DNA of 64,000 nt from NCBI RefSeq assembly GCF_032714475.1, contig NZ_JAWDKD010000015.1, positions 62,001-126,000 on the forward strand, read 5' to 3'. Below, in pieces: positions 17,812 to 26,829 of this stretch (the stretch's first letter is position 1; the number at the start of each line of letters is the position of its first letter). Position numbers and translations under genes: made by a program. The stretch is from Methanolapillus africanus. GTDB lineage: Archaea > Halobacteriota > Methanosarcinia > Methanosarcinales > Methanosarcinaceae. The notes beneath the pieces are model-generated. The model worked only from the letters and a program-made list of their open reading frames with translations, was not told the origin of the DNA and searched no databases.

Positions 17812-19116
17812 ATGAGTGAAAAATCATTAAACGTCATCGAGCTTCTCCTGACGGCTGAAATATACAACACGGAAAACAGTTTGTATGCCAACGACATTCC
17901 GTCCGAAATCCGGCGCTCTTTTTGGGACAGCAAAATCCGCGGCATCCAAAAACCGATCAAGGTCAACAAGGCGGCCGTGAAAAAAATTTATGACATCGAC
18001 AACGTCGAAGAAGCCTTAAAGGTCAACGGCAAAAAATTCAGCTACGCCATTTTTGATGAAAATTCGGGAAACATTCGTTTGACCGACGGCGGTCTTGAAG
18101 CGGCCGCCCAATGGTTTGAAAAGCAAGACGGTGCAAGCGACAGAATCAATTTGAATCCGGTTCTCGCCTACTATTTCCAAAACGTTTTGAAGCGCGACAA
18201 CATCAATTACGAAAACACCGCCGCCAAAAACCCGCCCAAAGAAGCTTCCCGCGAATGGATTCAATCCATCATCGAAGAGCTGGAGGATGACAAAGGAAAC
18301 GGCAAGGAATGGCTGAAATTGGCCTACATTAAAGCGCCGGAAGAAGTTCGGGAAACGATGGAAGAACTCATTTTGACTGAACGCCAGAAAAACGAGCTTC
18401 AGAAGATCGAAATGGCCATCAAAAACAAGGACCACTTGAAACAAATCGGCCTTTACGACATCGGAAAAGTGTTGTTCGTGGGACCGCCCGGCACCGGTAA
18501 AACGTCGTTTGCTAGAGCCTTATCCAAAAAATTGGCTGTCCCGATCATTGAAGTTCACTTGTCCATGATCACCGACCAATATTTGGGCGAGACGTCCAAA
18601 AACATCGACCGTGTGTTCGCGCTTTCCAAGAGATTCAATCCGTGCATCCTGTTTATTGACGAATTCGACTTTATCGCCATGTCCAGAAGCTCCGCCGACG
18701 AGCATGCCGCGATCAAACAGGCCGTCAACACCCTTTTAAAGGCAATTGACAACGTCAGTTTGGTCGAAGACGGCGTCCTTTTGATCGCCGCCACGAACCA
18801 CACGCGCCGCCTCGACGACGCCGTTTGGCGCCGTTTCGATGAAATCGTTGACTTTGAAAAGCCGACCATCGAAATGCGCAAGCAAATTTTGGATTCGATC
18901 CTCAAAAAAATCGAAGGCGACATCGACACGGAAGCGATTTCCCGCCGGACGGAAGAATATACGGGATCCGATCTGAGAATGGTTGTCCGGGAAGCCGTGT
19001 TGTCGGCTTTGCTTGAAAACCGTTACAATTTGATCCAAACAGATCTGGAAAACGCCATCAAATCCTTTGACAGAAGATCCGGATTGAAATCGGCGTCTTA
19101 CATCGAAAGCGTTTAA
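17812..19116 (+). CDS. AAA+ ATPase of unknown role
   Basis: The 434-residue product has a ~200-residue N-terminal helical region without a recognised domain, then a classical AAA+ module: Walker A VGPPGTGKTSF (about residues 224-234), Walker B CILFIDEFDFIA, sensor-1 LIAATNHTRRL and the arginine-finger region AVWRRFDEIVDF, and a C-terminal lid ending at about 415. It resembles Cdc48/FtsH-class single AAA modules of methanogens but lacks the protease or double-ring features. Its upstream neighbour (divergent) is another ATPase, of a different family. Confidence 0.88.
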   Translation: MSEKSLNVIELLLTAEIYNTENSLYANDIPSEIRRSFWDSKIRGIQKPIKVNKAAVKKIYDIDNVEEALKVNGKKFSYAIFDENSGNIRLTDGGLEAAAQWFEKQDGASDRINLNPVLAYYFQNVLKRDNINYENTAAKNPPKEASREWIQSIIEELEDDKGNGKEWLKLAYIKAPEEVRETMEELILTERQKNELQKIEMAIKNKDHLKQIGLYDIGKVLFVGPPGTGKTSFARALSKKLAVPIIEVHLSMITDQYLGETSKNIDRVFALSKRFNPCILFIDEFDFIAMSRSSADEHAAIKQAVNTLLKAIDNVSLVEDGVLLIAATNHTRRLDDAVWRRFDEIVDFEKPTIEMRKQILDSILKKIEGDIDTEAISRRTEEYTGSDLRMVVREAVLSALLENRYNLIQTDLENAIKSFDRRSGLKSASYIESV

Positions 19117-19318
19117 ACTTTGAAATATCTTCATCGGGAAAAGGAAACTTTTTCCGATTCATTTATTTACTTCTTTTGTTTTGTTGTTCATGGCTTTTGA
19201 TGTTGACATCTTGTTATGATGTTATTGTCATTTAGCTTCATTTATTGTCATTTAGTTTCATTTATGTTATTATTTCTGAATTATTTGAATAATTTATTGA
19301 CTTATTTGGACGAACATC

Positions 19319-20065
19319 ATGAAAATCACGCTTCTCGGAACCGGCGACGCCCCCGGAACGCCCACGATCGGCTGTTCCTGCCCGTCCTGTACGGACGGCA
19401 AATTGTCCGGCAGCAAGAGCTCACGCACTCGATTTTCAATTTTGGTTCAAACCGAACAAGGAAACGTGTTAATTGACACCAGCCCCGACATGCGCGCTCA
19501 GCTGCTGCGGGAAAATGTTTCTCACGTCGACGGCGTGATTTGGACGCACGGCCACTACGACCACTACGGCGGTTTTGCCGAATTTTACCGTGTTCAGCGG
19601 GACGTTTCCGTTTACGGCGTGAAAGAAACGGTCGACTACATCACAAACATTTATTTTTTCATTTCGGCCGATAAACATTACGTCAACCTTCACGAGCCGT
19701 TTTCACTCATCGGTCTTGAGTTTTCCCTTTTTGAAGTCAAACACTTCCCGGAAAAGTTGCCGGTTGGCGTTGTCATTTCCGACGGCAAGCACAAAATTGT
19801 CATCAGCGGCGACTGTGAAATCGATATTCCCAAAGAAAGTATTGATTACATGCAAAACCCGGACTTGTTTATTGTCGACGCCATCGTTCCGGAACATATG
19901 GCCGTTAACAAACATATGAATTCGACGCAGGCATTTGAAATGGCTGAGCAGATTCATGCTAAAAAGACTGTTTTTACGCATTTGAGCCACTTTTATGGGG
20001 CTCATGATGTTGAGTGTGAGAAGTATCCGTTGGGGTATGATGGGATGAGTTTTGAATTTGACTGA
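19319..20065 (+). CDS. MBL-fold metallo-hydrolase (PhnP-like)
   Basis: The 248-residue product starts MKITLLGTGDAPGTPTIGC and has the metallo-beta-lactamase metal motif HGHYDHYGG (about 75-83), a C-terminal SGDCEID and a late HLSHFYGAHD. The leading CSCPSC pair resembles the zinc-binding cysteines of PhnP-type phosphodiesterases. The likely reaction is hydrolysis of a phosphodiester or cyclic phosphate; the exact substrate is unknown. A 202-base gap follows the preceding ATPase gene. Confidence 0.85.
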   Translation: MKITLLGTGDAPGTPTIGCSCPSCTDGKLSGSKSSRTRFSILVQTEQGNVLIDTSPDMRAQLLRENVSHVDGVIWTHGHYDHYGGFAEFYRVQRDVSVYGVKETVDYITNIYFFISADKHYVNLHEPFSLIGLEFSLFEVKHFPEKLPVGVVISDGKHKIVISGDCEIDIPKESIDYMQNPDLFIVDAIVPEHMAVNKHMNSTQAFEMAEQIHAKKTVFTHLSHFYGAHDVECEKYPLGYDGMSFEFD

Positions 20066-20107
20066 TTTAGATTCATATTGTCGAATGGACAAAAAGAAGA
20101 GAAAGAC

Positions 20108-20785
20108 ATGAGAATTTATAGGCAATTGATAATTTCTATGATATTTGTTGGTGCTATTTCACTGATAATTTCGGGATTTTTTTATTAGTACGAATATAAT
20201 TTTTGGTCAAATATTTCTATTGGAATTTTTGCGAGCAGTTGTGTTCTTTTAATTAATGGATTTATTGGGTATTATATTGAAGAGAAAAGACAAATCGCAT
20301 TATTAAATGACTATATAAAAAAATTATATTGGACTCATCGTGATTTCATTATTTTTCATTTTAGTCGGAATAATTTAGAAAGAGATAATCAAACACTCCG
20401 ATTAAAAGTTGACCGTGGCATTATTGATCTTTCCATTAAGGATAATGTATTAAAAATAAATGATAATATTGATGAATTATCAAATATATTATTTAGTTTA
20501 AATCCAATTGTTGAAGACATCTATTTTTTTAATCCCTGTAAACAAAAAGATTTCAAAAAGATATACGATCTTATAGAGAATTTTTGGAAAAATACTGCTA
20601 ATACAAAAGAAATTCTTCGAACAGTACTGGCATCACCTAATTCATCAATTGATCAATATAATAGAAAAATCCTTGAATTTTATTCAACCGCCCAACCAGA
20701 ATCAATTGACGATTTAATGGACAGGTTTGATGAATTCAAAAAAGATTACTATACGAGGTTTTTTAATATTAGAGATGAATCATGA
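20108..20785 (+). CDS. Two-helix membrane protein with one in-frame TAG (candidate pyrrolysine gene)
   Basis: From ATG at 20108 the frame runs 226 codons to TGA at 20783-20785 and is broken only by TAG at codon 27 (20186-20188). Before the TAG is a membrane helix (LIISMIFVGAISLIISGFFY); right after it comes YEYNFWSNISIGIF and a second helix ending GFIGYYIEEKRQ. The TAG therefore falls in the short loop between two helices, followed by ~165 soluble, mostly helical residues. The frame stays open with protein-like composition for 198 codons after the TAG. Either TAG is read as pyrrolysine or this is a nonsense mutant. Family not recognised; it converges on the HD-GHKL gene. AAGAAGAGAAAG precedes the start. 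Confidence 0.6.
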
Positions 20786-20937
20786 TGAAATTATAAAAAC
20801 AATTATATTTATCTTTGATAAAATATGGACCTTATCAAACCAACCATGGCAGGTAATTGATGAAAATCTACTACCTGCGTCATGAAATGAAAATTATTAA
20901 GTGTTAAATAGCTTGCACCAAATTATTTTCATTTTTA

Positions 20938-23565
20938 TTACGTATGAGTTATCTTTTTAACAACTATGTAATGGTAAATTGCCCTATTCTTTTTATTTAT
21001 TTTTCTGTAAATTGGATCCTTGTGCATTGACCCTGATCTTTCTATTTCATCCAAATTACAACCCCACCCCTCAGAAATCAGATTGACAATAAATCTTCCT
21101 ATATCATTACCCTCCCGATCTCCCCAATAAAAATCAAATTCAGGCCAGGTTCCTTCAATATTCCTATTATTTAATATGATAGGGTAACTAAAATCTGCCA
21201 AAAAATCAATGTTACTAAACTCAATTAATTTATCACCTTTATTGTATAATTGCTCATAGGAAATGATAAAATATTCATTAGATTCATTTTTTCGGACAAT
21301 GCTTATAATTTCATCTGAACTGACATATTTGCCGTTGTGCTTTGCGATTTTTAATTTACCAGTTGTTCCCTTTAAAGATCTTGCGCAAGAAGCAATTGAC
21401 ACTTGAATCTCTTCATCTAGTTCAAATTTTGATAATTTTTCAACTTGACTTTCAATCCATTTGTGGAGAATATTTCTTTGTACCGTTGGAAGAACACTAT
21501 CCCTTGATGCTCTTTGACTCTCCCCTTTTAGTATTCCAATAATTCCATACAAATCTGATGTTCTAAATCCACCAACGGTAACGGCACCTGAAAAATCTTT
21601 GTGCTCTACTTCTAATTCTGAATCTACAATTCTTCCAATCAAAGATGCTCGCCCTACAACTTCACCACCTTCATTAATCAAAAATTCCATATTTTCAATA
21701 GCCATATCTATTTTTGATTTATGTTGACTGCTATACAATTTCTCATATAGTTCATTACCAATCAATCTAATGATCAAATCTTTAGGAGACATTGTCATCC
21801 AATCATCTTTTTGAACAACCGTTGTTTTAATTTCATTTTCAATTACAAAAATATTGCAATCAAACCCAATGCACTGGTTCTTTATGAAATCTGATATGTT
21901 CCTGTGCCTAAACTTTTGATTATTTCCATCCAATACTCCCCGATAGATTTCATTATCAATCCAGACTTTAATTCTGGTACCACCATTTTTTATTTGCTCA
22001 TCTTTTTCAGCAATTCTCAAGAGGGGACGAGAATATGAACCATCTTCAAATTCTAAAACTAAAGAATCATCCCTTCCTTTGTCACATCGGTTTGTTGTCA
22101 CTTTGACTTTTTTCCCCCACATAAATACTGAAAAAAAACCAATTCCATATTTGCCGGTTGATAAAAAATTCTTTGACTCTAATCCCGGAAACTCTCGACG
22201 CATTAAATCAGTACCCCAAAATGATTGGCCAAAATCCAAAAAAGGTCCTGTTAAAACGTCCTTTGACATTCCAATGCCGTTGTCTTCAATTTCTATAAAT
22301 TTTCCATGACAATCTTCATCAATTCGGAGAATAATATCACCAAAATCTTCATCCTCGTTATCTATTTTTCTTCTTGCCCTGATGGCATCGGCTGCGTTTT
22401 GTAAAAGTTCCCTTAACGGAACCTGCATATCATTTCCATAAAGTTGAGAACCACCCAACATGTTCACTAATTTTCCAACATTGCTTACTTGAATTTTGGT
22501 ATCTATGGGCTGCCATCCTTCAACCGTAATTAATCTTGATAGTCTTTTGACATCTTCAATTGACTCAACACCAATGATATCAAATGTTAAATCATAGTTT
22601 TCAGACAGTAAAGAATCAACTTCTTTTAACTCTTGATCTATCATTTTAAGGGTATCAAAACAAACCCACCACGATTTATTTTCATCTTTTTTAAATGGAG
22701 ATTTTGATGTAAATTTCAATCTTTTGTTTTCAACTATTGGCTGATTTAATTTTGCTTGAAAGTTCCAATGCAAATCAGAATATTTGGATGGTTTTCGCAA
22801 AGTTCTCAAAAAAAGAGGAGCACGACGATCATCAATTTGAATGGCATCTGAAATTCTTAAAATACATGATAATTTTAGAGGATCGATTGTCCATTCTTTC
22901 GGAAAACCCCCAATAGCACCCTGTATTGATGGCAATTTTTCTTCTAATTCTTCAACTTTCCACCCGTGACTGGATGCAATGAGACCGATTATATACCCAT
23001 AAGAATGACGAAGTAATTCATTTTCTATCAGATAAACGTCATGATTTTCATGGTCTTTCCAGGGAGTTTCAGGCAATTTAGAAGCTTTTGAAGCATGCAA
23101 AGATCTGAGAGTTTGAATTGTTGCTTCCTTTTCAATTTCGGGGTCTAGGTTTTCAAAATCTTTTTCAGTAATATGCCGACCCAATTTTCCTTTTAAGATT
23201 GAAGCAACTGTGTCTTTCCACATTGGGTTTTTTTTAATCTCTTTGATACCACCTTGATAAGCAACAAGAGCCATACCTAGATCATGAAATAAAAAAGCGC
23301 TACCTAAAACATAAGCCTCTGCAGGATTTAATTTAATATTTGATTTATTCAGAATCATATCTGCAGAAGTCCACAATGCATCAGAATGTGTGACATCATG
23401 AACTGTATATTCTTTAAAATAATCAGAGATTTCACCAGCCAATTGAGATGATTTATCTCTTAATCTGAAATATTCCGTTCTTAAGATTTCTCTTTCTTTC
23501 TCATATTCCTTTGATTGCTGCCCTAATGTACGCTTCCAAATATCAGTTTCTTCAAAATCAACCAT
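20938..23565 (-). CDS. HD-domain plus GHKL (HSP90-like) ATPase, possible defence or stress protein
   Basis: An 875-residue protein. The N-terminal HD-type hydrolase domain has candidate metal ligands His60, His94-Asp95 (FLFHDLGMAL), His200 and Asp240 (RISDAIQID). A GHKL ATPase domain follows, with N-box ELLQNAADAI (386-395), G1 box EDNGIGM (427-433), G2 box STGKYGIGFFSVF (about 463-475) and a G3-like GGTRIKVW stretch. The C-terminal ~300 residues are unrecognised. The HD+HSP90-like architecture occurs in scattered prokaryotic genes, often suspected to act in defence. The gene is more AT-rich than its neighbours, suggesting transfer. Start 23565 (MVDFEETDIW) is preferred to a GTG at 23592. Confidence 0.8.
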   Translation of the reverse strand: MVDFEETDIWKRTLGQQSKEYEKEREILRTEYFRLRDKSSQLAGEISDYFKEYTVHDVTHSDALWTSADMILNKSNIKLNPAEAYVLGSAFLFHDLGMALVAYQGGIKEIKKNPMWKDTVASILKGKLGRHITEKDFENLDPEIEKEATIQTLRSLHASKASKLPETPWKDHENHDVYLIENELLRHSYGYIIGLIASSHGWKVEELEEKLPSIQGAIGGFPKEWTIDPLKLSCILRISDAIQIDDRRAPLFLRTLRKPSKYSDLHWNFQAKLNQPIVENKRLKFTSKSPFKKDENKSWWVCFDTLKMIDQELKEVDSLLSENYDLTFDIIGVESIEDVKRLSRLITVEGWQPIDTKIQVSNVGKLVNMLGGSQLYGNDMQVPLRELLQNAADAIRARRKIDNEDEDFGDIILRIDEDCHGKFIEIEDNGIGMSKDVLTGPFLDFGQSFWGTDLMRREFPGLESKNFLSTGKYGIGFFSVFMWGKKVKVTTNRCDKGRDDSLVLEFEDGSYSRPLLRIAEKDEQIKNGGTRIKVWIDNEIYRGVLDGNNQKFRHRNISDFIKNQCIGFDCNIFVIENEIKTTVVQKDDWMTMSPKDLIIRLIGNELYEKLYSSQHKSKIDMAIENMEFLINEGGEVVGRASLIGRIVDSELEVEHKDFSGAVTVGGFRTSDLYGIIGILKGESQRASRDSVLPTVQRNILHKWIESQVEKLSKFELDEEIQVSIASCARSLKGTTGKLKIAKHNGKYVSSDEIISIVRKNESNEYFIISYEQLYNKGDKLIEFSNIDFLADFSYPIILNNRNIEGTWPEFDFYWGDREGNDIGRFIVNLISEGWGCNLDEIERSGSMHKDPIYRKINKKNRAIYHYIVVKKITHT

Positions 23566-23697
23566 ATTAAACCAACCTTGCCTTTTAACCACTTATTTGA
23601 TATTTGACTTTATGAATCTAATTTATATTTCTGAGCAGACTTGAAATAATCATTTGTGTTTAGCCTCATTTAAAATTCAATAAAAAATAAATCTCTC

Positions 23698-24117
23698 TCA
23701 CTCCTCTTCCCCCCCAACCCGAACCATCCTCACGCTTCTTATTTGCCCTTCAACCTCATAAACCGCCTTTTGCGTCTCCAAAGAAACTTCCTGCGCCTTC
23801 AAAGAAGCCCGTCGAGAATCTTCCGCCATACTTTTCGTCTCTTCAATCGACTTTTTAATTTCCGCCACATCCCGCGTAACGATTTCAAGACCGCCACCTT
23901 TGATGCTTTTTAAAGAATCCAAATTGAAAAGCGCATACAAAATGCAAGCAAAAAGCATGAATGTTGCCATTGCAGTTGGATATTCCATAATTGCCAGAAA
24001 AACTGAAAAAAGCAAAATGAGTATAATAAAAACAATATTGAAAATGAGTTTCAGAATACTTTTCTGCGGCTTTTGATTGAGGCCGGGCTCCGAGTTTTCA
24101 TTTGAATTTTGACTCAA
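23698..24117 (-). CDS. Small membrane protein with coiled-coil tail
   Basis: The 139-residue product has two adjacent membrane segments (about 20-65: LKLIFNIVFIILILLFSVF and ATFMLFACILYALF) and a charged, heptad-like C-terminal region (IKKSIEETKSMAEDSRRASL). No family recognised. It lies 130 bases from the HD-GHKL gene and reads in the same direction, so it could be transcribed ahead of it; its base composition resembles the rest of the genome more than that gene does. Confidence 0.7.
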   Translation of the reverse strand: MSQNSNENSEPGLNQKPQKSILKLIFNIVFIILILLFSVFLAIMEYPTAMATFMLFACILYALFNLDSLKSIKGGGLEIVTRDVAEIKKSIEETKSMAEDSRRASLKAQEVSLETQKAVYEVEGQIRSVRMVRVGGEEE

Positions 24118-24746
24118 CGAGGATTCCTCCGAATTTTATGATAAGTTTACAAATCTTTCAAAGGATAAATAAAATTCCTTTGAAAAAATTCAGCTCATAT
24201 CTCTTTCCGAAAAGAATTCAAAGTCTTTTTTTGAATAATATCCGGCATAAATTCAAAATAAAATACGCGAACGTTTTTAATAGATGTCAAGAAAACCATC
24301 CCGTAACATCAACCGAAAAATTCCTTCGCTTCGCGAGGAATTTTTCAAAGGCGGTGGGATTCTGAATGCATAGAATTCGCTTCGCGAATGCTCCCTTCGG
24401 TCGCAAGAAATAATTCGGCAAATTAAAAACTCCAAGCAAACCACCCCGTAAAATCAAACGCGACAGCGTTTGTATTTTACGGATACCACTCAACAGATAC
24501 AGTTAAACAGTTAACTGTAGGTGCAAACCGGAACTGTAAACAGAAATCCGATAAATTACACATTTCCAACTGATCGTAATCCGCAAAATACAGACGCAAA
24601 GCGTCTGATTTTGCGGGTTGGTTTGCTCGCTGTCGAAAGAAAAGTTTGCGGGACGGTTTGCTTGGTTCTAAATTAAAAACGGAGATGATTTTTAAAACTC
24701 AAAAAGAAAAAGTGTCGCCGTAACGCGCGCGCCGCCCCCGCCTCAA
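24118..24746 (+). repeat. Composite intergenic element, copy e, plus a 95-bp dispersed repeat
   Basis: Between the fen 3' end and the small membrane gene. 24315-24410 holds a 95-bp repeat (also at 33512-33602). It is followed by a minus-type hairpin (24446-24482, AAATCAAACGC/GCGTTTGTATTT), short repeats (24500-24560), a plus-type hairpin (24581-24617, CAGACGC/GCGTCTG, then GGTTGGTTTGCTCG) and the 18-bp motif at 24715-24732. No gene is supported here. Confidence 0.75.
24315..24410 (+). repeat. 95-bp dispersed repeat, copy 1
   Basis: Begins AATTCCTTCGCTTCGCGAGG and ends CTCCCTTCGGTCGCAAGAAA. It contains two short hairpins (TTCGCTTCGCGAA and CCTTCGGTCGCAAG regions). A close second copy at 33512-33602 truncates a DUF35 pseudogene. 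Confidence 0.75.
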
Positions 24747-25772
24747 TCAAAACCATTGATCCAATGTCGTTTTCTTCTTAGCAGCCCGCGCAGCATTCAA
24801 CTTCTGAACCGCATTCATAACCCTGTCTTCGGAAAAGTCGCGTTTGCGGCACAAAAATTCAACCATTTTATCAGCGTCCGGTTTTTCCCACTTGACCGTA
24901 TATTCCGTCGTCACCGGCGGGTGTTGGAAAAACGCTTTGGCCGCGTGGTAACTCGGCGTCAAATCCGTTTTATCCTTGGCTCGAAGAATCTCTTCAACCG
25001 TTCCTTTTTCTTTAATCAACTTGAGGGCCGTTTTGGCGCCGACGCGTTCCAAACCTTTGTTAAAATCGGTGCCGACGCACAAAGCGATGTCGATAAACTG
25101 TTCGCGCGAAATCCCGAGCCGTTCCAGATTTTTGTTCAAATCAACTTTTTCGGGAACAACATCTACGTAAACACTTTTTCCGGGCAGTTTTCGTTTGCCG
25201 GAAACCGTCAAATTCCGGACGACCGACGTCGCCCCGAAAATGAAGGCGTCGTAATCTTGCGACGACACGAAGTCGACATCTTTGTTTTCAAGCATAAAAG
25301 CCGCTTGCGCTTCGCCTTCGGACGGACTTTCGACAATCGGAATGCCCATCATGGGCAGCAGCATTTTCGATTCGTCAATCACTTGCGGGTCGATTCTGGC
25401 GGACGCTTGCGCGTACTTGTAAATTTCAGCCGGGTCGCCTTTCTCAACGGCCAGCTTCCATTTTTCGTGCGCTTTGTCCCGAATTTCGCGGCGTTTCTCG
25501 ATGGTTTCGGCTTTCAATTCCGGCGGCTCGCCGTCGAAAACAAAAACCGGTTTGATGCCGGCTTCCGCAAAACTCGTCGTCCGGTAGAGAAGTCCGGCCA
25601 AGTGCGACGTCGGGTTGCCGTTGGAATCCGTCAGCGCCTGCCCGTCGCGTCCGCGAACGGTGGTCACAAATTGATAAATCACGTTAAAAGCGTCAAAAGC
25701 AACAATTTTGCCATCCAAATCTTTCATGGAAATCGTGTCGCGTTCCAACAAATCGCCGATATCTGCACCCAT
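24747..25772 (-). CDS. fen: Flap endonuclease FEN-1
   Basis: Structure-specific 5' flap nuclease for Okazaki-fragment processing and repair. The 341-residue product starts MGADIGDLLERDTISM; acidic metal ligands are seen in AFDAFNVIYQF, FVFDGEPPE, SEGEAQAAFM, SQDYDAFIFGA and the H2TH-like ALCVGTDFNKGLERVGAKTALKLI. It ends TTLDQWF, a PCNA-binding (PIP) box. The start has a GGTGA ribosome-binding site. The length matches archaeal FEN-1. Confidence 0.97.
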   Translation of the reverse strand: MGADIGDLLERDTISMKDLDGKIVAFDAFNVIYQFVTTVRGRDGQALTDSNGNPTSHLAGLLYRTTSFAEAGIKPVFVFDGEPPELKAETIEKRREIRDKAHEKWKLAVEKGDPAEIYKYAQASARIDPQVIDESKMLLPMMGIPIVESPSEGEAQAAFMLENKDVDFVSSQDYDAFIFGATSVVRNLTVSGKRKLPGKSVYVDVVPEKVDLNKNLERLGISREQFIDIALCVGTDFNKGLERVGAKTALKLIKEKGTVEEILRAKDKTDLTPSYHAAKAFFQHPPVTTEYTVKWEKPDADKMVEFLCRKRDFSEDRVMNAVQKLNAARAAKKKTTLDQWF

Positions 25773-26128
25773 TTTTTCACCACAGAGGAAAAGGAAAACG
25801 TCCTATAAAATGATTTGGAGGGCGGGAACGAAAACGAGGGGCGGCTGTTGCGGCTGGTGGCGGCGCGCGCGTTACAGCGATCATTTTTTATTTGATTTCA
25901 AAAACGGTGGACAATTTTAATAAATGTCAAGAAAAACACACGCTTACAGCAGACGCGTACCGCGTCTGCTCAAGCGGGTTCCATTTTAAAGAAGGTAAAA
26001 AAGAAAATAAAAACAGAATTGAAACAGAAGGGGCAGACACTCACAAGTAACCAGAACGAAAATAGAAGTTAAAAAAGATCAAAAGGGCGGACTCTCGTCC
26101 TTCTTTTTCATATATTTTCAAAAAACGT
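25773..26128 (-). repeat. Composite intergenic element, copy f
   Basis: Minus-strand order: weak short repeats (26070-26005), hairpin 25941-25976 (arms CGCTTACAGCAGACGCG / CGCGTCTGCTCAAGCG), then the 18-bp motif at 25863-25880. The fen promoter should lie between 25773 and 25860. No gene is supported. Confidence 0.7.
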
Positions 26129-26416
26129 TTAGGAGGGTTGTGTTGTGATATCAATGACGGGTCCTTCAGCCGCGTCGAATTTAGAAACAGTCAGGAGATT
26201 TCCTTTGCGCTCAACCAATGTCGCTTCGGAAATTTTTATTTGCCGCGCACCATCTTTGCATTTGTGGACAATTAATAATTTTTGTCCTTTCTCAGGATGG
26301 TCGCCGAATTTATTAACCATGCTTGTGACGACTTGCTCGAACTCCGAATAAATTAAAATTTCGGTTCTGTTCGCTTGTTTTCTAATACTGCCAATCGGTT
26401 CGACCGTAAGGAGCAT
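26129..26416 (-). CDS. Small conserved-looking protein, weak similarity to TrmO-type barrel
   Basis: A 95-residue product beginning MLLTVEPIGSIRKQANRTEI. The opening (VEPIGSIRK, then IYSEFEQVVTSM) is reminiscent of the TrmO/UPF0066 fold (tRNA t6A methyltransferase), but it is shorter than that family (about 130-230 residues) and its key loop is not evident. I therefore give no function. GGATGG precedes the ATG and the stop is TAA. It is a single gene. Confidence 0.55.
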   Translation of the reverse strand: MLLTVEPIGSIRKQANRTEILIYSEFEQVVTSMVNKFGDHPEKGQKLLIVHKCKDGARQIKISEATLVERKGNLLTVSKFDAAEGPVIDITTQPS

Positions 26417-26829
26417 ATGCAGATTCCATCCCTGTTAAATGAAGTTTAACGTGAAATTCAATCAAATTCGTATTCAGATTAAAGTTTCATTTAAAATATT
26501 CATTAAATTTATTTCCGACAAATTAATGTTCGACCGCCTGAAAAGGCACCAGACATCAACTTTTCGTTAGTAGTCGATAATCAATTCGCAAGTATATATT
26601 CATTTCGTTGATGAACGTAATAAAGTTTTATGATTGGTATAACAAAAATATGCCTCCATACTCTGAAATATTCGAAGGTTAGCAAGGATACAAACAAGAA
26701 ATGAATTAAAATGTGTCGAAAAATCAGGGATTTGTCGATAAAGTGAAACAGAAAAATAAAAAAATAGAGAAATAAAAAAGTGAAGGAAATAATAAAAAAT
26801 AAAAAAATTAAGGAAAATATGAAAAAGAT
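26417..26829. other. Intergenic region, no gene seen
   Basis: A 413-base AT-rich gap between the lipoprotein-like run and the small protein gene. It contains a short CGCCTGAAAAGGCACC hairpin-like stretch (about 26530-26545) but no open frame worth calling and no copy of the dispersed motif. Confidence 0.4.

Noticed and set aside
24747..25808. 350-residue plus-strand frame opposite fen
   Set aside because: Antisense shadow of FEN-1.
26129..26416. Naming the 95-residue protein TrmO
   Set aside because: Only the first ~30 residues are reminiscent and it is too short for a complete TrmO.
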